Under the pieces are notes generated by a model. The model saw nothing but the letters and a program-made list of their open reading frames with translations, was not told where the DNA came from and searched no databases. DNA of 64,000 bases from assembly GCA_019638595.1 (NCBI GenBank), contig JAHBTJ010000010.1, positions 124,001 to 188,000 of the forward strand, given 5' to 3'. Numbering within the stretch: the first letter of the stretch is position 1; each line of letters begins with the position of its first letter. The stretch comes from Chitinophagaceae bacterium (lineage in GTDB: Bacteria; Bacteroidota; Bacteroidia; Chitinophagales; Chitinophagaceae). Both the position numbers and the translations under genes were made by a program. Shown here one piece after another: positions 27,626-38,100 of this stretch.

Positions 27626-29074
27626 ATGTCAGAAAAGAAAAACAAATCCCGGAGAAATTTTATTAAGAATGCGGCTATAGGCGCCGCGGGTGTAATGATC
27701 GTGCCCCGCCATGTACTGGGAGGTACCGGGTATCTTGCCCCCAGCGACAAACTTATTGTTGCGGGAGTAGGAGTAGGAGGAAAAGGCCGTTCTGATCTAT
27801 CGAATTTTTATAAAAGCGGCAAAGCCGAAATAGGCTTTTTATGCGATGTTGACGACCGCATGACCGGCGAATCGCGCAAAAACTTTCCCAAAGCCAAATT
27901 TTATAAGGACTGGCGTGAAATGTTTGATAAAGAAGCCAAATCATTCGATGCGGTTTCTGTTTCTACGCCCGATCATACCCATGCAGTAGTAGCCATGGCG
28001 GCAATGCGTCGTAAAAAACATGTATATGTGCAAAAGCCGCTTACGCACGATATATGGGAAGCGCGTATGCTTACCGAAGCAGCCGAAAAATATAAAGTGG
28101 TTACCCAAATGGGCAACCAGGGTGCATCGGGCGATGGGGTACGCCAGTTGCAGGAATGGTTTGACGCCGGTATTATAGGCGATGTGCACAGCATTTATAT
28201 TTTTACGAACCGCCCTATATGGCCGCAGGGCATTCCCTGGCCTACTGATAAGCCGGCAGTTCCCCAGGGACTTGACTGGGATCTTTGGCTGGGCACCGCT
28301 CCCTATAAAGATTATGTTGACAATCTTATTCCCGGAAGCTGGCGCGGCTGGTGGGATTATGGCACCGGCGCCCTGGGCGACCTGGGCTGTCACCTGATGG
28401 AAGCGCCCTTCCGCGTTTTGAACCTGCAATACGCGCTTGATGTGCAGGCATCGGTAACCAGTGTATTTACGGCTTTTGGTAAACGCGGGCATTTCCCCGA
28501 TAGCTTTCCTCCTTCCAGCCATGCTACCCTTACCTTCCCCAAAACCAATAAAACCAAAGGCGAAGTAATTATGCACTGGATGGATGGCGGCATTAAGCCT
28601 GAGCGTCCGGAAGAGCTGGGCGCCGATGAAGTATTTGGCGATGGTAACAGCGGTATTTTGTTTGTAGGTACCAAAGGCAAAATGATGGCAAGCGAATACG
28701 CGGCGAATCCCCGGTTGCTACCGCTGTCAAGAAACAGCGAAGTAAAAGTTCCACAAACAATAAAAAGGGTACCCGGTAGCGCCGACGGGCATTATGCTCA
28801 ATGGGTGGAAGGCTGTATAGCCGGTTATGGAAATATGGAAGTAAGCTCGCCTTTTTCGAAAGCGGGACCGCTTACAGAAGCTATTTTAATGGCCAACCTG
28901 GCAATTAAGGCAGCAGATACTCCCAAACCCAGGGAAAACGGAAAAGGTTTTGATTATCCGGGAGCTAATATGAAGCTGCTGTGGGATTACAAAAACATGC
29001 GTGTTACCAACCTCGAAGAAGTGAACCGGTTTGTAAAACGCGAATACCGTAAAGGCTGGACGCTGGATTTTTAA
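27626..29074 (+). CDS. Tat-exported Gfo/Idh/MocA oxidoreductase
   Basis: 482 residues from ATG 27626 (a TTG at 27605 also opens the frame but puts residues ahead of the Tat signal). Tat motif RRNFIKNAAIGAAGV at about 10-24. The Rossmann region is VAGVGVGGKGRSD, followed by FLCDVDDRM and the catalytic-domain motif YVQKPLTHD (the EKP-type Lys). The long C-terminal domain contains WRGWWDYGTGALGDLGCH, typical of the periplasmic Bacteroidota subgroup. Relatives oxidise sugars at C3. The substrate is unknown, but the other keto-sugar-type proteins in this window make that plausible. Confidence 0.9.
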   Translation: MSEKKNKSRRNFIKNAAIGAAGVMIVPRHVLGGTGYLAPSDKLIVAGVGVGGKGRSDLSNFYKSGKAEIGFLCDVDDRMTGESRKNFPKAKFYKDWREMFDKEAKSFDAVSVSTPDHTHAVVAMAAMRRKKHVYVQKPLTHDIWEARMLTEAAEKYKVVTQMGNQGASGDGVRQLQEWFDAGIIGDVHSIYIFTNRPIWPQGIPWPTDKPAVPQGLDWDLWLGTAPYKDYVDNLIPGSWRGWWDYGTGALGDLGCHLMEAPFRVLNLQYALDVQASVTSVFTAFGKRGHFPDSFPPSSHATLTFPKTNKTKGEVIMHWMDGGIKPERPEELGADEVFGDGNSGILFVGTKGKMMASEYAANPRLLPLSRNSEVKVPQTIKRVPGSADGHYAQWVEGCIAGYGNMEVSSPFSKAGPLTEAILMANLAIKAADTPKPRENGKGFDYPGANMKLLWDYKNMRVTNLEEVNRFVKREYRKGWTLDF

Positions 29075-29564
29075 AGTTATTTTTTATTGTAAAAGCCATT
29101 GCTATAAAAGCAGTGGCTTTTTTATGATATCCTGGTTAACAGGGAGCTTGCTTGAGATACCAATAAATGACCGGCTCCCGGCACTGGCATTTAATAAACC
29201 AAAATACCCCCTGTAGAAACAAGGGGTATTACCAAAACTAACTGCTTATAAAAAGTATTTGTATTTATCAATGCTCACTATAATAGACAGCAGAACCTGG
29301 CAAAATCCCCTAAGCCGGCGATAAAATATTTTCAGGGTAACAAATAGTACTGCCCCCGGATATAATAGCACAAAGGTTTTTCTAAGGATATTGGATTAAA
29401 AAGAGCGGGGTGTATTTCTATACGCCCTTTTTTTATTATCCTGCAACCGGTCAGGACAGTTAATCCCGGTAATTATCTGATTTTTGAAAGCTCAGCCAGG
29501 CTCTATGATTAGTCCGTGGTTTGACGCGCCGGTCATAAGTCTATCTCTATCTAAAAACGTAAGC
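29075..29564. other. 490-bp gap with three hairpins
   Basis: Contains the terminator at 29091-29124, a second hairpin (AATACCCC at 29203-29210 with GGGGTATT at 29223-29230, no T-run on the plus strand), and a third hairpin at about 29407-29427 followed by T7 (to 29433). No convincing ORF. The third looks like an intrinsic terminator with no gene before it. Confidence 0.5.
29091..29124 (+). terminator. terminator after Gfo/Idh/MocA gene
   Basis: A 12-13-bp stem: AAAAGCCATTGCT at 29091-29103 pairs with AGCAGTGGCTTTT, with one wobble/mismatch, followed by a T-run. It starts 16 bp past the stop codon. Confidence 0.85.
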
Positions 29565-32500
29565 ATGGGTAGGAAATACGCTCTTTTTTATTTGTTTATC
29601 GCTTTGTTAATATTATCAGCCTGTTCTCAAAAAGCAAAACCGGTATACCGCCTAAACCCGGCTCCGGGCAGCCATATCGTTTTCATTGGAAATACATTTG
29701 CCGAGCGGCTGCAGTATTATAATTATTTCGAGCCCTTGTTATACAGCAGTTTCCCCGAAAAGCAACTGGTAGTGCGCAACCTGGGCTGGAGCGCAGACGA
29801 GATCAACCGGCAATCGCGGCCATTGAATTTTGGAACGCTGGATGAACATCTTACCAAACAAAAAGCACAGATAATTTTTGCCTGCTATGGATTGAACGAG
29901 GCGTTTAAAGGAAAAGACAGTGTTGATGCTTTTAAGCAACAGCTTGCCGCCTACCTGCAGCATTTACGCGATCAGAAATACGATGGCATAAGCCATCCTG
30001 AAGTGATCCTGGTTTCTCCCATCGCCCACGAAAAGCTGGGCGGCTTTTTGCCCGATCCGGCAGCGCATAATAAAAACCTGGAACTGTATACCCGGGCTAT
30101 GAATGAAGTTTGCGTTCAGTTGGGTGTACCCTTTATTGATTTGCTGGATGCTACACGCAAGCTGGAAGAAGGGAAAGATTCCGTTACGATCAATGGCATA
30201 CATCTTAATGAGAAAGGCTATAAGGCGGTAAGTGAAATGATCGCTTCCGCTTTGGCATTGCCGGTAGCCACCTGGGACGCTGCGCCCAACGCCGCTGGTC
30301 TTAAAAGGCTGGCAGATCAAAAAAATCAACAGTTTTTTTACCTGTACCGCGCGGTAAACAGTGAATATATTGTAGGCAGGCGCAAAGAACCCTGGGTACA
30401 GCCTCCCGGAGGTCCCATTTCCTATCCCGGCGAGCTGGCTAAGCTCCATACAATGGTAAGCAGGCTGGATAGTGTGCTGTGGGCCGAAGCGCAGCAAAGC
30501 AATGAAAAAAATGCTGCGAGGGCTAACAGCATTATAAAGGATACCGTACAGTTTGTTCCGCTGGACAGGTTGAAGCTGCAAAAGCCCGATCCTGCATCGC
30601 TAGCCCTGCCACCGGGTTACCAGGCAAACCTGTTTGCTTCGGAAGTAAATTTTGATTTAGCCAATCCTGTTAAAATGGTGTTTGATACCAAAGGACGGTT
30701 ATGGGTTGCAGATATGGCTTCGTATCCGCAGTATTTACCGGGTGCGCCCCCCAACGATAAAATACTCATCCTGGAAGATACCGATGGCGATGGGGAAGCC
30801 GATAAGCAAACCATTTTTGCCGATAGCCTGTATATGCCTAATAGCTTTGAATTTGGTAACGGAGGCGTATATGTAAGCCAGCCGCCTAATTTGTGGTTTA
30901 TGAAAGATACGGATGGCGATGGCAAAGCAGACCAGAAGGAAATGGTGCTCCATGGTTTTGGAACAGAAGATATTCATCATACATTGAATACATTTACCTG
31001 GGGACCCGATGGCGCTTTATACTGGCATATGGGCACTTTTTTGCATACCCAGGTAGAAACGCCTTATGGTCCTGTAAGAAATGATTACGGCACCACTTTC
31101 CGCTACGAGCCGCTTACGGGCAGGCTTGAGCCTTATGTGTCTTACGGTTATGCTAACCCATGGGGGCATGTATTTACCCGGAACGGTACGGAGATCATCA
31201 GCGATGTATCTACCGGCATGAACTATTTTGCGCCGCCGCTCACCGTAGCTATTGACTACCCCGCCAAGCATGCCAATATGAAAGATTTCCTCAGCAGCAG
31301 CATAAAACCAAAAACCTGCGGCACAGAAATCATTTCCAGCAGGCATTTTCCCGACGAAGCACAGGGAAATGTGCTGTTCAATACATTTATTGGTTTCCTG
31401 GGTATTAAACAGCACCATGTAAGCGAAGATGGCAGTGGCATTACCGGGAATGAAACCGAGCCTCTCCTGCAATCAAAAGATCCTAACTTCCGGCCTGTAG
31501 ATTTGCGGTTTGGACCCGACGGAGCATTGTATGTAGTAGATTGGTATAATCCCATTATCAGTCATGGCGAACGTGCCTTACGCGATACTTTACGCGATCA
31601 TACACACGGCAGGATATGGCGTATCAGTTACAAAGGCAGGGACTTGCTGAAGCCCGTGGATTTTACCGCTCTTTCCATAGAACAATTGCTGGATCAGTTA
31701 AAAGTGTATGAAGACAGGCACCGGTATACAACCTATACCCAACTGCGCCAGTTGCCGGCAGAAAAAGTATTGCCCGCGCTGGATAAATGGGTGAGTTCTT
31801 TAGATACCGGAGATAAAGATTTTGAGCAAAACAGGCTGGAAGCTTTATGGGTATCGCAGCAATTCAATCAAACCAATAAAAAGCTGCTGCAGGAGCTGCT
31901 TACAAGCAATAACGAACACATTCGCACGGCCGCAACCAGGGTATTATTTTATTCGCGCGACCGGGTACCGGATGTAGAAAAACAATTGATCCAACTCTCG
32001 GCAGATGCATCGCCTAATGTGCGTTTGCAGGCGATCATTGCTTTAAGCCATTTTAATACGGAAACGTCTGTAAAAGCGTTGCTGGCAGCGGTTTCAAAAC
32101 CTGTTGATTATTATATAGACTATGCGTTGAAAGAATCATTCCGGCAGTTGCGGCCCGTTTGGATAAATATGTTTAAAAAGGACAAGCATTTTCTTGCCGG
32201 AGACTCTGTTACTGCTTCTTATTTATTAGGCTCTGTAGCCGATCCTGCGCCAATGGAAGCGCCCGGGTTTATTCGCGAAGACGCGAATTGGCAGCAATAC
32301 GGCAGGCCGGCAGAGGATTATGGGGAATTGAAGGAAGCTATTGCGGTTGCGCGGTTCCTTAATGCGGCGGTTGCCGCACCGGTAGCGGCGCAACCTGGAA
32401 AAGAACCCCTGGTAGTACCCGGCAGAACGGTGATAGAGCTGGCTACGGTACCGGCTAAAATGGTTTTTAATAAAACCACTATCACTATGAAGCCCGGAGA

Positions 32501-32798
32501 AAATATTACCCTGGTATTTGAGAACCCCGATGGTATGCCGCATAATATGGTAATTGTAAAGCCGGGTACGTTAGAAAAAGTAGGTAAAGCTGCGGATGCG
32601 ATGGCCGCCCAAAAGGACGGTTATGAAAAAAGCTTTGTGCCCGCTATGCCCGAAGTATTATATTATACCCCGCTGGTTCAAACCGGCAAAAGTTTCAGGC
32701 TCGATTTTAAAGCGCCTGAAAAGCGGGGCGAATATCCTTTTGTATGTACTTTTCCCGGGCACTGGCAAACCATGCAGGGGGTGATTAAGGTGGAGTGA
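29565..32798 (+). CDS. lipoprotein: SGNH-like + PVC-type beta-propeller dehydrogenase + HEAT-like + azurin-type cupredoxin
   Basis: 1077 residues from the ATG at 29565 (lipobox LSAC near residue 20 supports this start; TTG 29484 and ATG 29505 lie too far upstream). Residues about 30-260 resemble the SGNH-like domain of planctomycete-type proteins, but the nucleophile block reads IGNTFAERL instead of GDS, and the last block is NGIHL instead of DxxH, so hydrolase activity is doubtful. About 350-700 is a PVC-type glucose/sorbosone-dehydrogenase propeller (NPVKMVFDTKGRLWVADM; DLRFGPDGALYVVDWYNP). Helical HEAT-like repeats follow. The final 110 residues are a cupredoxin with ligands in MPHNMVIV and C-x4-H-x3-M (FVCTFPGHWQTM). 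No CxxCH haem site is present, unlike many relatives. Confidence 0.85.
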   Translation: MGRKYALFYLFIALLILSACSQKAKPVYRLNPAPGSHIVFIGNTFAERLQYYNYFEPLLYSSFPEKQLVVRNLGWSADEINRQSRPLNFGTLDEHLTKQKAQIIFACYGLNEAFKGKDSVDAFKQQLAAYLQHLRDQKYDGISHPEVILVSPIAHEKLGGFLPDPAAHNKNLELYTRAMNEVCVQLGVPFIDLLDATRKLEEGKDSVTINGIHLNEKGYKAVSEMIASALALPVATWDAAPNAAGLKRLADQKNQQFFYLYRAVNSEYIVGRRKEPWVQPPGGPISYPGELAKLHTMVSRLDSVLWAEAQQSNEKNAARANSIIKDTVQFVPLDRLKLQKPDPASLALPPGYQANLFASEVNFDLANPVKMVFDTKGRLWVADMASYPQYLPGAPPNDKILILEDTDGDGEADKQTIFADSLYMPNSFEFGNGGVYVSQPPNLWFMKDTDGDGKADQKEMVLHGFGTEDIHHTLNTFTWGPDGALYWHMGTFLHTQVETPYGPVRNDYGTTFRYEPLTGRLEPYVSYGYANPWGHVFTRNGTEIISDVSTGMNYFAPPLTVAIDYPAKHANMKDFLSSSIKPKTCGTEIISSRHFPDEAQGNVLFNTFIGFLGIKQHHVSEDGSGITGNETEPLLQSKDPNFRPVDLRFGPDGALYVVDWYNPIISHGERALRDTLRDHTHGRIWRISYKGRDLLKPVDFTALSIEQLLDQLKVYEDRHRYTTYTQLRQLPAEKVLPALDKWVSSLDTGDKDFEQNRLEALWVSQQFNQTNKKLLQELLTSNNEHIRTAATRVLFYSRDRVPDVEKQLIQLSADASPNVRLQAIIALSHFNTETSVKALLAAVSKPVDYYIDYALKESFRQLRPVWINMFKKDKHFLAGDSVTASYLLGSVADPAPMEAPGFIREDANWQQYGRPAEDYGELKEAIAVARFLNAAVAAPVAAQPGKEPLVVPGRTVIELATVPAKMVFNKTTITMKPGENITLVFENPDGMPHNMVIVKPGTLEKVGKAADAMAAQKDGYEKSFVPAMPEVLYYTPLVQTGKSFRLDFKAPEKRGEYPFVCTFPGHWQTMQGVIKVE

Positions 32799-32839
32799 CA
32801 AATGGGTAATTTTGGATTTATGGTTTGCACATAACTATA

Positions 32840-32888
32840 AACTTCAAACCCGAAACCTGCAACTTGCATCCTGTTACCTGCTTCCTGT
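32840..32888. repeat. 7-bp-period array, AACYTGC type
   Basis: Heptads start at 32840, 32847, 32854, 32861, 32868, 32875 and 32882; AACCTGC (32854) and AACTTGC (32861) are typical. The array continues into the stop and last codons of the outer-membrane protein gene ending at 32874. Confidence 0.75.
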
Positions 32889-33668
32889 CAGGTCGCCTCT
32901 TCTTCCAAAACCAATGGAAACATGGGCGCCTATATTCAGGCGTTGCATATGGCCGCGATATGTATAATAAGTATCCGACACTTCATTGGTTATAAGGTTG
33001 GTTATTTTTTCGTTATACGTCATCTTCACATTGTGCCATAAAAAAGAGGTATTCAATCCGGCTCCTATGATACTGTTAAAGCGGTATGTTATTGAAAAAG
33101 CCGGCCCTGCTACCAGTTGTCCGCGGGATATTTTATCCCCCTGGTAATTCAGCATCAGGGCAGTATTGGTATTTCTTTCTTTGAGGTAGTGGTTGATATT
33201 GAGCGGGGTATAAACTGAAACAGATCCTATAAAAAATTTAGGGATATATGTGATCCTGCTTTTTTCAATTTTATAATTGATACCCAGAACGCCCATAAAA
33301 CGGCTTAAGCCGCCCCCGGAATAATAGTGGCGCGGATTGTAGAAATACCCGCCTGTCCATTTTTCTTCCAGTAACCGGTTAAACTGCTTATCCCTGTCTT
33401 TCTCTTTACTTGTTACGCCCTGCATCAAAAATTCCAGTCCCCAGTTTTTTTTAATGAACCAGGTTGCGGAAAATGCCAGCAACGAAATGCCTTTGTCATT
33501 TACATCCGATAGCTGATCGGTAATGGGATTTACCCTGATCGTTTGGAAGGGAATATCATATCCCACGCCATGAGTAAGGATGAACCTTTGTTTACGGAGC
33601 GGCTTTCTTTGCGCTACCGAAGCAGTGCCACATAACAGCCACACCATTGCTATCAAAATGTTTTTCAT
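32874..33668 (-). CDS. predicted outer-membrane beta-barrel protein
   Basis: 264 residues with a Sec signal (MKNILIAMVWLLCGTASVAQ). The mature part alternates polar and aromatic residues in beta-strand-like stretches (LAFSATWFIKKNWGLEFLMQ; AGPAFSITYRF) and ends in GAHVSIGFG, typical of small Bacteroidota porin-like barrels. Its ATG directly abuts the stop codon of the upstream lipoprotein gene, so the two are co-translated. The last codons fall inside a 7-bp-period repeat array, which may have replaced the original terminus. Confidence 0.7.
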   Translation of the reverse strand: MKNILIAMVWLLCGTASVAQRKPLRKQRFILTHGVGYDIPFQTIRVNPITDQLSDVNDKGISLLAFSATWFIKKNWGLEFLMQGVTSKEKDRDKQFNRLLEEKWTGGYFYNPRHYYSGGGLSRFMGVLGINYKIEKSRITYIPKFFIGSVSVYTPLNINHYLKERNTNTALMLNYQGDKISRGQLVAGPAFSITYRFNSIIGAGLNTSFLWHNVKMTYNEKITNLITNEVSDTYYTYRGHMQRLNIGAHVSIGFGRRGDLTGSR

Positions 33669-34277
33669 TTACTGCAGTTCAATGGTTGAGGTTTCTTTTA
33701 TAAGGGAACGGCCATCCGACAGATCCATTTCCACCCGGAACCGGTAAGACCCTGCAGCAGCCGGAGCCGTTATCAATAAGGCATTCATCACAATATTTTG
33801 GGGTTCATCGTATGTAAAAACTTTGGCGTCCTTATGTAAATAGTCGGTAATAGTGGTAAAGCTATTCCAGGTGTATAACCTGAAATAGTCGCTTATATCG
33901 GTTTCTGCAGCATGTGAGGCATCAAAATTTTCCAGGGTTATAATACGGATAGCAACTACGCTGTCTTTCGCATGATGCTGTACAGCAGCATCGCACCCGC
34001 ACGAAAATGCATACGATTGATTGAGAAAAAAAGAGAATGGAGCCGGTTTAAAGGCCGTTGGTTCACATCGCAGGGTCATAGCAATACCATATGCTTCTTT
34101 CAGGGCAATGCCATCTTCATCAATTACCGGCGATTGTGCCCTGTTGTCAAGATGCTGCAATTCAAGGCCGGCATTGGTATATTTAAATAGCTGCGGATCA
34201 TCACAATCGCAGCAGGCTACCAGCATATCGCTGAAAAGCGGGATAAGCAGGAGTATCAGTACTTTTTTTATTTTCAT
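33669..34277 (-). CDS. lipoprotein of unknown function (DUF5034-like)
   Basis: 202 residues. Signal with lipobox LVAC, then a Cys-rich start (CCDCDD). The body has beta-rich segments (GIALKEAYGIAMTL; YRFRVEMDLSDGRS) resembling DUF5034 lipoproteins of Bacteroidota. Immediately followed by the beta-barrel gene with zero spacing, suggesting the two products act together at the outer membrane. No catalytic motif seen. Confidence 0.55.
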   Translation of the reverse strand: MKIKKVLILLLIPLFSDMLVACCDCDDPQLFKYTNAGLELQHLDNRAQSPVIDEDGIALKEAYGIAMTLRCEPTAFKPAPFSFFLNQSYAFSCGCDAAVQHHAKDSVVAIRIITLENFDASHAAETDISDYFRLYTWNSFTTITDYLHKDAKVFTYDEPQNIVMNALLITAPAAAGSYRFRVEMDLSDGRSLIKETSTIELQ

Positions 34278-34438
34278 CGGCTGAGTTTTGACTGGCTGAA
34301 ACTAATGCTTATACGTGATAAATGGCGGGCAGGTTGGAATATTTTCAAATTCAACAGTTTACCAGGCTTGCCGTATTTTCTCCCGGTTTTTGTACTACTC
34401 AAAAAGGATCAATAATTTTACCTTTCAACTTGTAATAT

Positions 34439-35065
34439 TTGAAAATCATAGTCATCTCTGATACTCACGGAAAACACAATCAGCTCCGCCTGCCGCCGGG
34501 CGATATGTTAATTCATGCCGGGGATATATGCATGAAAGGAGCGGGATACGAAGTGGATGAATTTCTGCATTGGTTTGAACAGCAAAGTTTCAGGTATAAA
34601 ATTTTCATTGCAGGAAATCATGATTTTTACCTGGAAGAAGCGCCTGAAGATTATATACGGCAAAAAATACCTAAAGACATTATTTATTTAAACGATAGTG
34701 GAATAACAACAGGCAGCCTTAATATCTGGGGATCGCCTGTTACTCCATGGTTTTTCGATTGGGCGTTTAACAGGCATAGGGGAGAAGCTATAAAAAAGCA
34801 CTGGGACATGATCCCCGGTAATACGGACATACTTATCACGCATGGCCCGGTTTTCAGAATATTAGATGAAACCTACGACAAGCGAAATGTAGGTTGTGAA
34901 GACCTGCTAAACCGCGTACATGAAGTAAAGCCGGGCGTTCACATCTGCGGGCATATTCACGAAGCCTATGGAACTGTTATTAAATCCGGTACCCGGTTTG
35001 TCAACGCAAGTGTACTCAACAGCCGATACGAGCTGGCAAATCAGCCGGTTGTTATCGAACTATGA
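34439..35065 (+). CDS. metallophosphoesterase
   Basis: 208 residues beginning with TTG at 34439; the SDTHG metal motif starts at residue 7, so no later start is possible. All calcineurin-type blocks are present: SDTHG, HAGDI, AGNHDFY, ILITHGPV and CGHIHEAYG. The compact size places it with small cytoplasmic phosphoesterases of the UPF0046/MPPED type, which can cleave phosphodiesters. The physiological substrate is unknown. Single gene, convergent with smc; the two ends meet at a strong hairpin. Confidence 0.88.
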   Translation: MKIIVISDTHGKHNQLRLPPGDMLIHAGDICMKGAGYEVDEFLHWFEQQSFRYKIFIAGNHDFYLEEAPEDYIRQKIPKDIIYLNDSGITTGSLNIWGSPVTPWFFDWAFNRHRGEAIKKHWDMIPGNTDILITHGPVFRILDETYDKRNVGCEDLLNRVHEVKPGVHICGHIHEAYGTVIKSGTRFVNASVLNSRYELANQPVVIEL

Positions 35066-35112
35066 CTGTATACAAACTTTCCCCGGAATATTGTTCCTGG
35101 TAAAGGGCTTAA

Positions 35113-35150
35113 GAAAAATCGTTCCGGACCTTTCAAAGGTCCGGAACGAT
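35113..35150 (-). terminator. strong terminator of smc
   Basis: A near-perfect 15-16-bp stem: ATCGTTCCGGACCTTT at 35118-35133 with its complement at 35135-35150. On the minus strand it is followed by TTTTCTT. It lies 7 bp past the smc stop and may also stop plus-strand transcripts. Confidence 0.9.
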
Positions 35151-35156
35151 TCATTC

Positions 35157-38100
35157 CTAATTCAATCCCCTGAAATCTACCGGCACCAGCTTGCTTACAC
35201 CAGGCTCCTGCATGGTAACCCCGTAAATAATATCTACGGTAGACATGGTCATTTTGTTGTGCGTTACTATAATGAACTGCGAGTTCTCGCTGAACTGGCG
35301 GATCATATTGGTAAACTTGCCTACGTTTGCGTCATCCAGCGGCGCGTCTACCTCATCCAGGATGCAGAACGGAGCCGGTTTAATGAGATAGATAGCAAAC
35401 AGCAGTGCCGTAGCCGTTAGTGTTTTTTCACCACCACTCAACTGCGTAATGGAAGAAGGACGTTTGCCCTTTGGCTTTGCTACGATATCCACGCCTGTTT
35501 CAGCCAGGTTTTCGGGGTTTTCTAATAGTATATCCGCCGTATCTTCTTCTGTAAACAGGGCTTTAAATACCCGCTGGAAATTTTCCCGAACCGTATTAAA
35601 GGTTTCCAGGAATTTCTGGTTGGCGGTAGCTTCTACCTCCTGTATGGTTTGCAACAGGCTATCCTTTGCCGTTACAAGGTCATTTTTTTGTTCCAGGATG
35701 AATTCATATCTTTTTTTCATTTCCTGGAAAGCCTCGATCGCTGTTGGGTTCACCTCTCCCATATTTTCCAGGCGTTTCTTCATTCTTTCGCAAGAGGACT
35801 GCAATTCTTCCAACGGTGTATCGCCTGTGCGTGGCTCATCCAGTATGGCATCCAGATCCACCCTGAATTCTACACTAAGGCGTTCTTTCATGCCTGCCAG
35901 TTGCAGCTTCAGCTCGCTGAGCTTGTCTTTTATTTCATTCAACAGGTGGTCTAACTGCTCTTTCGCTTTTTGCCTGTGTCTTAATTCACTTTCCTTTTCC
36001 TGCAGCACATTCCTCCTGTTATAATAGGCCTGGTCGGCTTCATTCAGCTTTCTTTCTTCTTCGTCTTTACCACGCAGCATTTCCAGTAAATTATCCGAAA
36101 CGGCTTGCAGGGTTTCAACCGTTTCAGTAATGCTGCCCGAAGCCTCCTGTAATTGAGCATTGCTGTTCTCTATCTGCACTTTCAGGTCAACCAGTTGCCC
36201 GCTTTTGAAATCATGCTCCTGCTTTAATGCGGTTACTTTGCTCTGCAGCTTGGTATACTGCAGGTTACTATCGTTATAAGCCGCATTGGCAAAATTGTAT
36301 TCCTGTTCCGCAATGCTGTACTCCTGTTCCGAAGCCTGCAAACGATCCATCAATTCCTGCAACTGTGTATTTAACTTTTCCAGCTCATCGCGTACGTCAG
36401 CAATGCTATCCTGGTTATCCTGTAACTGGGTACGAAGATCTTCCAGCCTTTTACTACCGGTTTCCTCCTGGTGCAAAAAGTTCTCAATTTTATTTTGCAG
36501 GGCAAATACCTGGTTGGTAAGCTGGTTAATAGTGTCCTGTGTTTGGCGGATCGCCTGTTCTTTTAATTGCTGGTTATACCCGATCACCTCGTTATGCCTG
36601 GCCTGTATAGCGGCTTTCAGCTCATTTACTACCTGTTCCTGCGCATTAATTTCTTCCTGTAGCTTTTCCAGGTTTTTTGCACGGCCTATTTTCTTGCCTT
36701 CAAACAAACCTATACTGCCGCCTGTAAGCGCGTATTTTCCCTTTACATACTTACCATGTTTTTCAAGCACTACGGCTCCGTTACTGTTTGTAAGCGCGTT
36801 TTCGTTTTCGGCAATAAATACATTGCTCAGTAAATATTCCGCCAGCTTGCGGAACTTATCATCCACTTCAATAACGCTCATGGCAGGTATGGTATCCTGT
36901 GGCTGATGATGGGCGGCATCGTTGAAATTATTCACTTTGTCCAGCAAAAAGAAATTTGCTTTTCCTTTCTGGTTTGCATTCAGTAAATGTACGGCCTGCA
37001 GGCCTTCTGCCAGGTCGTTTACCACGTAATAGTTCAGGAAAGGCTCCAGTACATTTTCAACAGCAGCCCGGTATTCCTCCTTTACATAAATAATATCCGA
37101 TAAAATGGGCGCTGTATGATTCCAGCCCGGATTGTTGTGAAGGAATTTAACACTCTCCGGGTATCCTTCCATGGAGTCTATCAAACTCTTTAACAACGCG
37201 TGCTCATTTTTCTTCGCATCCAGCTTCCGGCTCTCTTCCGCCAATTGATTGCGCAGCTTCTCTACTATTGCCTGCGTTTGCAGTATCTGCTCCTTGGTAA
37301 ACTCATGCTGCTCCTGCAATTGCTGCAGGTCGGTGCGCTTGTCTTCCAGCTCCGCCTCCTTGTCTTCCTTCTCCCGCTCCAACTGCTGTATTTGCATGCG
37401 GCGCTGCGCCTGCTCTTCTTCACCCTGGTGAAGGGCGCGTTGTATATTCTGAATGGAGGTATCGGCTACGGCTACCTGCTTTTCAGCATCGAACTGCCTG
37501 CGTTGCAAAGCCTGGTTATCGCGGCGAAGCAGGTCTATAGCCGACCGCTTTTCATCAAATATCCTGCGCTTGTCTTCCACCCCCTCTTTCAGGGCGTCCA
37601 GCTTTTCCGTAAATTCCAACAGCTTGTTTTCTTCATCGCCAATCTGCTCGCTGGTAAAATGTATGCTTTCTTCCAGTCCTTTCAATTGTCCTTCCGATTT
37701 CTGCAGAAAATCGCTCAGGCTTTTCTCTCTTTCCTTTAAATATTGCAGGCGTTGTTCTGCCAGGCTCTTTTCTTTCTCTTTGTCTCTTACCGCTCCCTGC
37801 AACGCGTTAAAGGCGTGCTGCATTTCCTGCAATTGTTTTTCCTGCTCTATGAATCCAACCTTGTCCTGCTCAATAGCGGCTTCTTCCTGTGCAATGGCGG
37901 CTTCCAGCTCAAACCTGCGGTCAATTTCCTGTTGTTGCTGCTCGTTGAGCTCCTTATAGGTAATATTAAAACCTTCCAATGCGGCCTTTGCGAGTTCTAC
38001 GCTCAGCTCTTTATAGTCTTTTTTTATTTCGTAGTATTTCTCGGCTTTTTTTGCCTGGCTTTCCAGGCTCTTCAACTGGTTATTGATCTCAAATAACAGG

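Noticed and set aside
29484-29564. TTG/ATG starts upstream of the cupredoxin-dehydrogenase lipoprotein
   Set aside because: They would put 20-27 residues before the lipoprotein signal; ATG 29565 gives a standard lipobox position.
36286-37959. Several long plus-strand frames rich in Ser, Cys and Leu
   Set aside because: Antisense to the smc coiled coils, whose Glu/Lys/Gln codons produce open Ser/Leu/Cys frames on the other strand.
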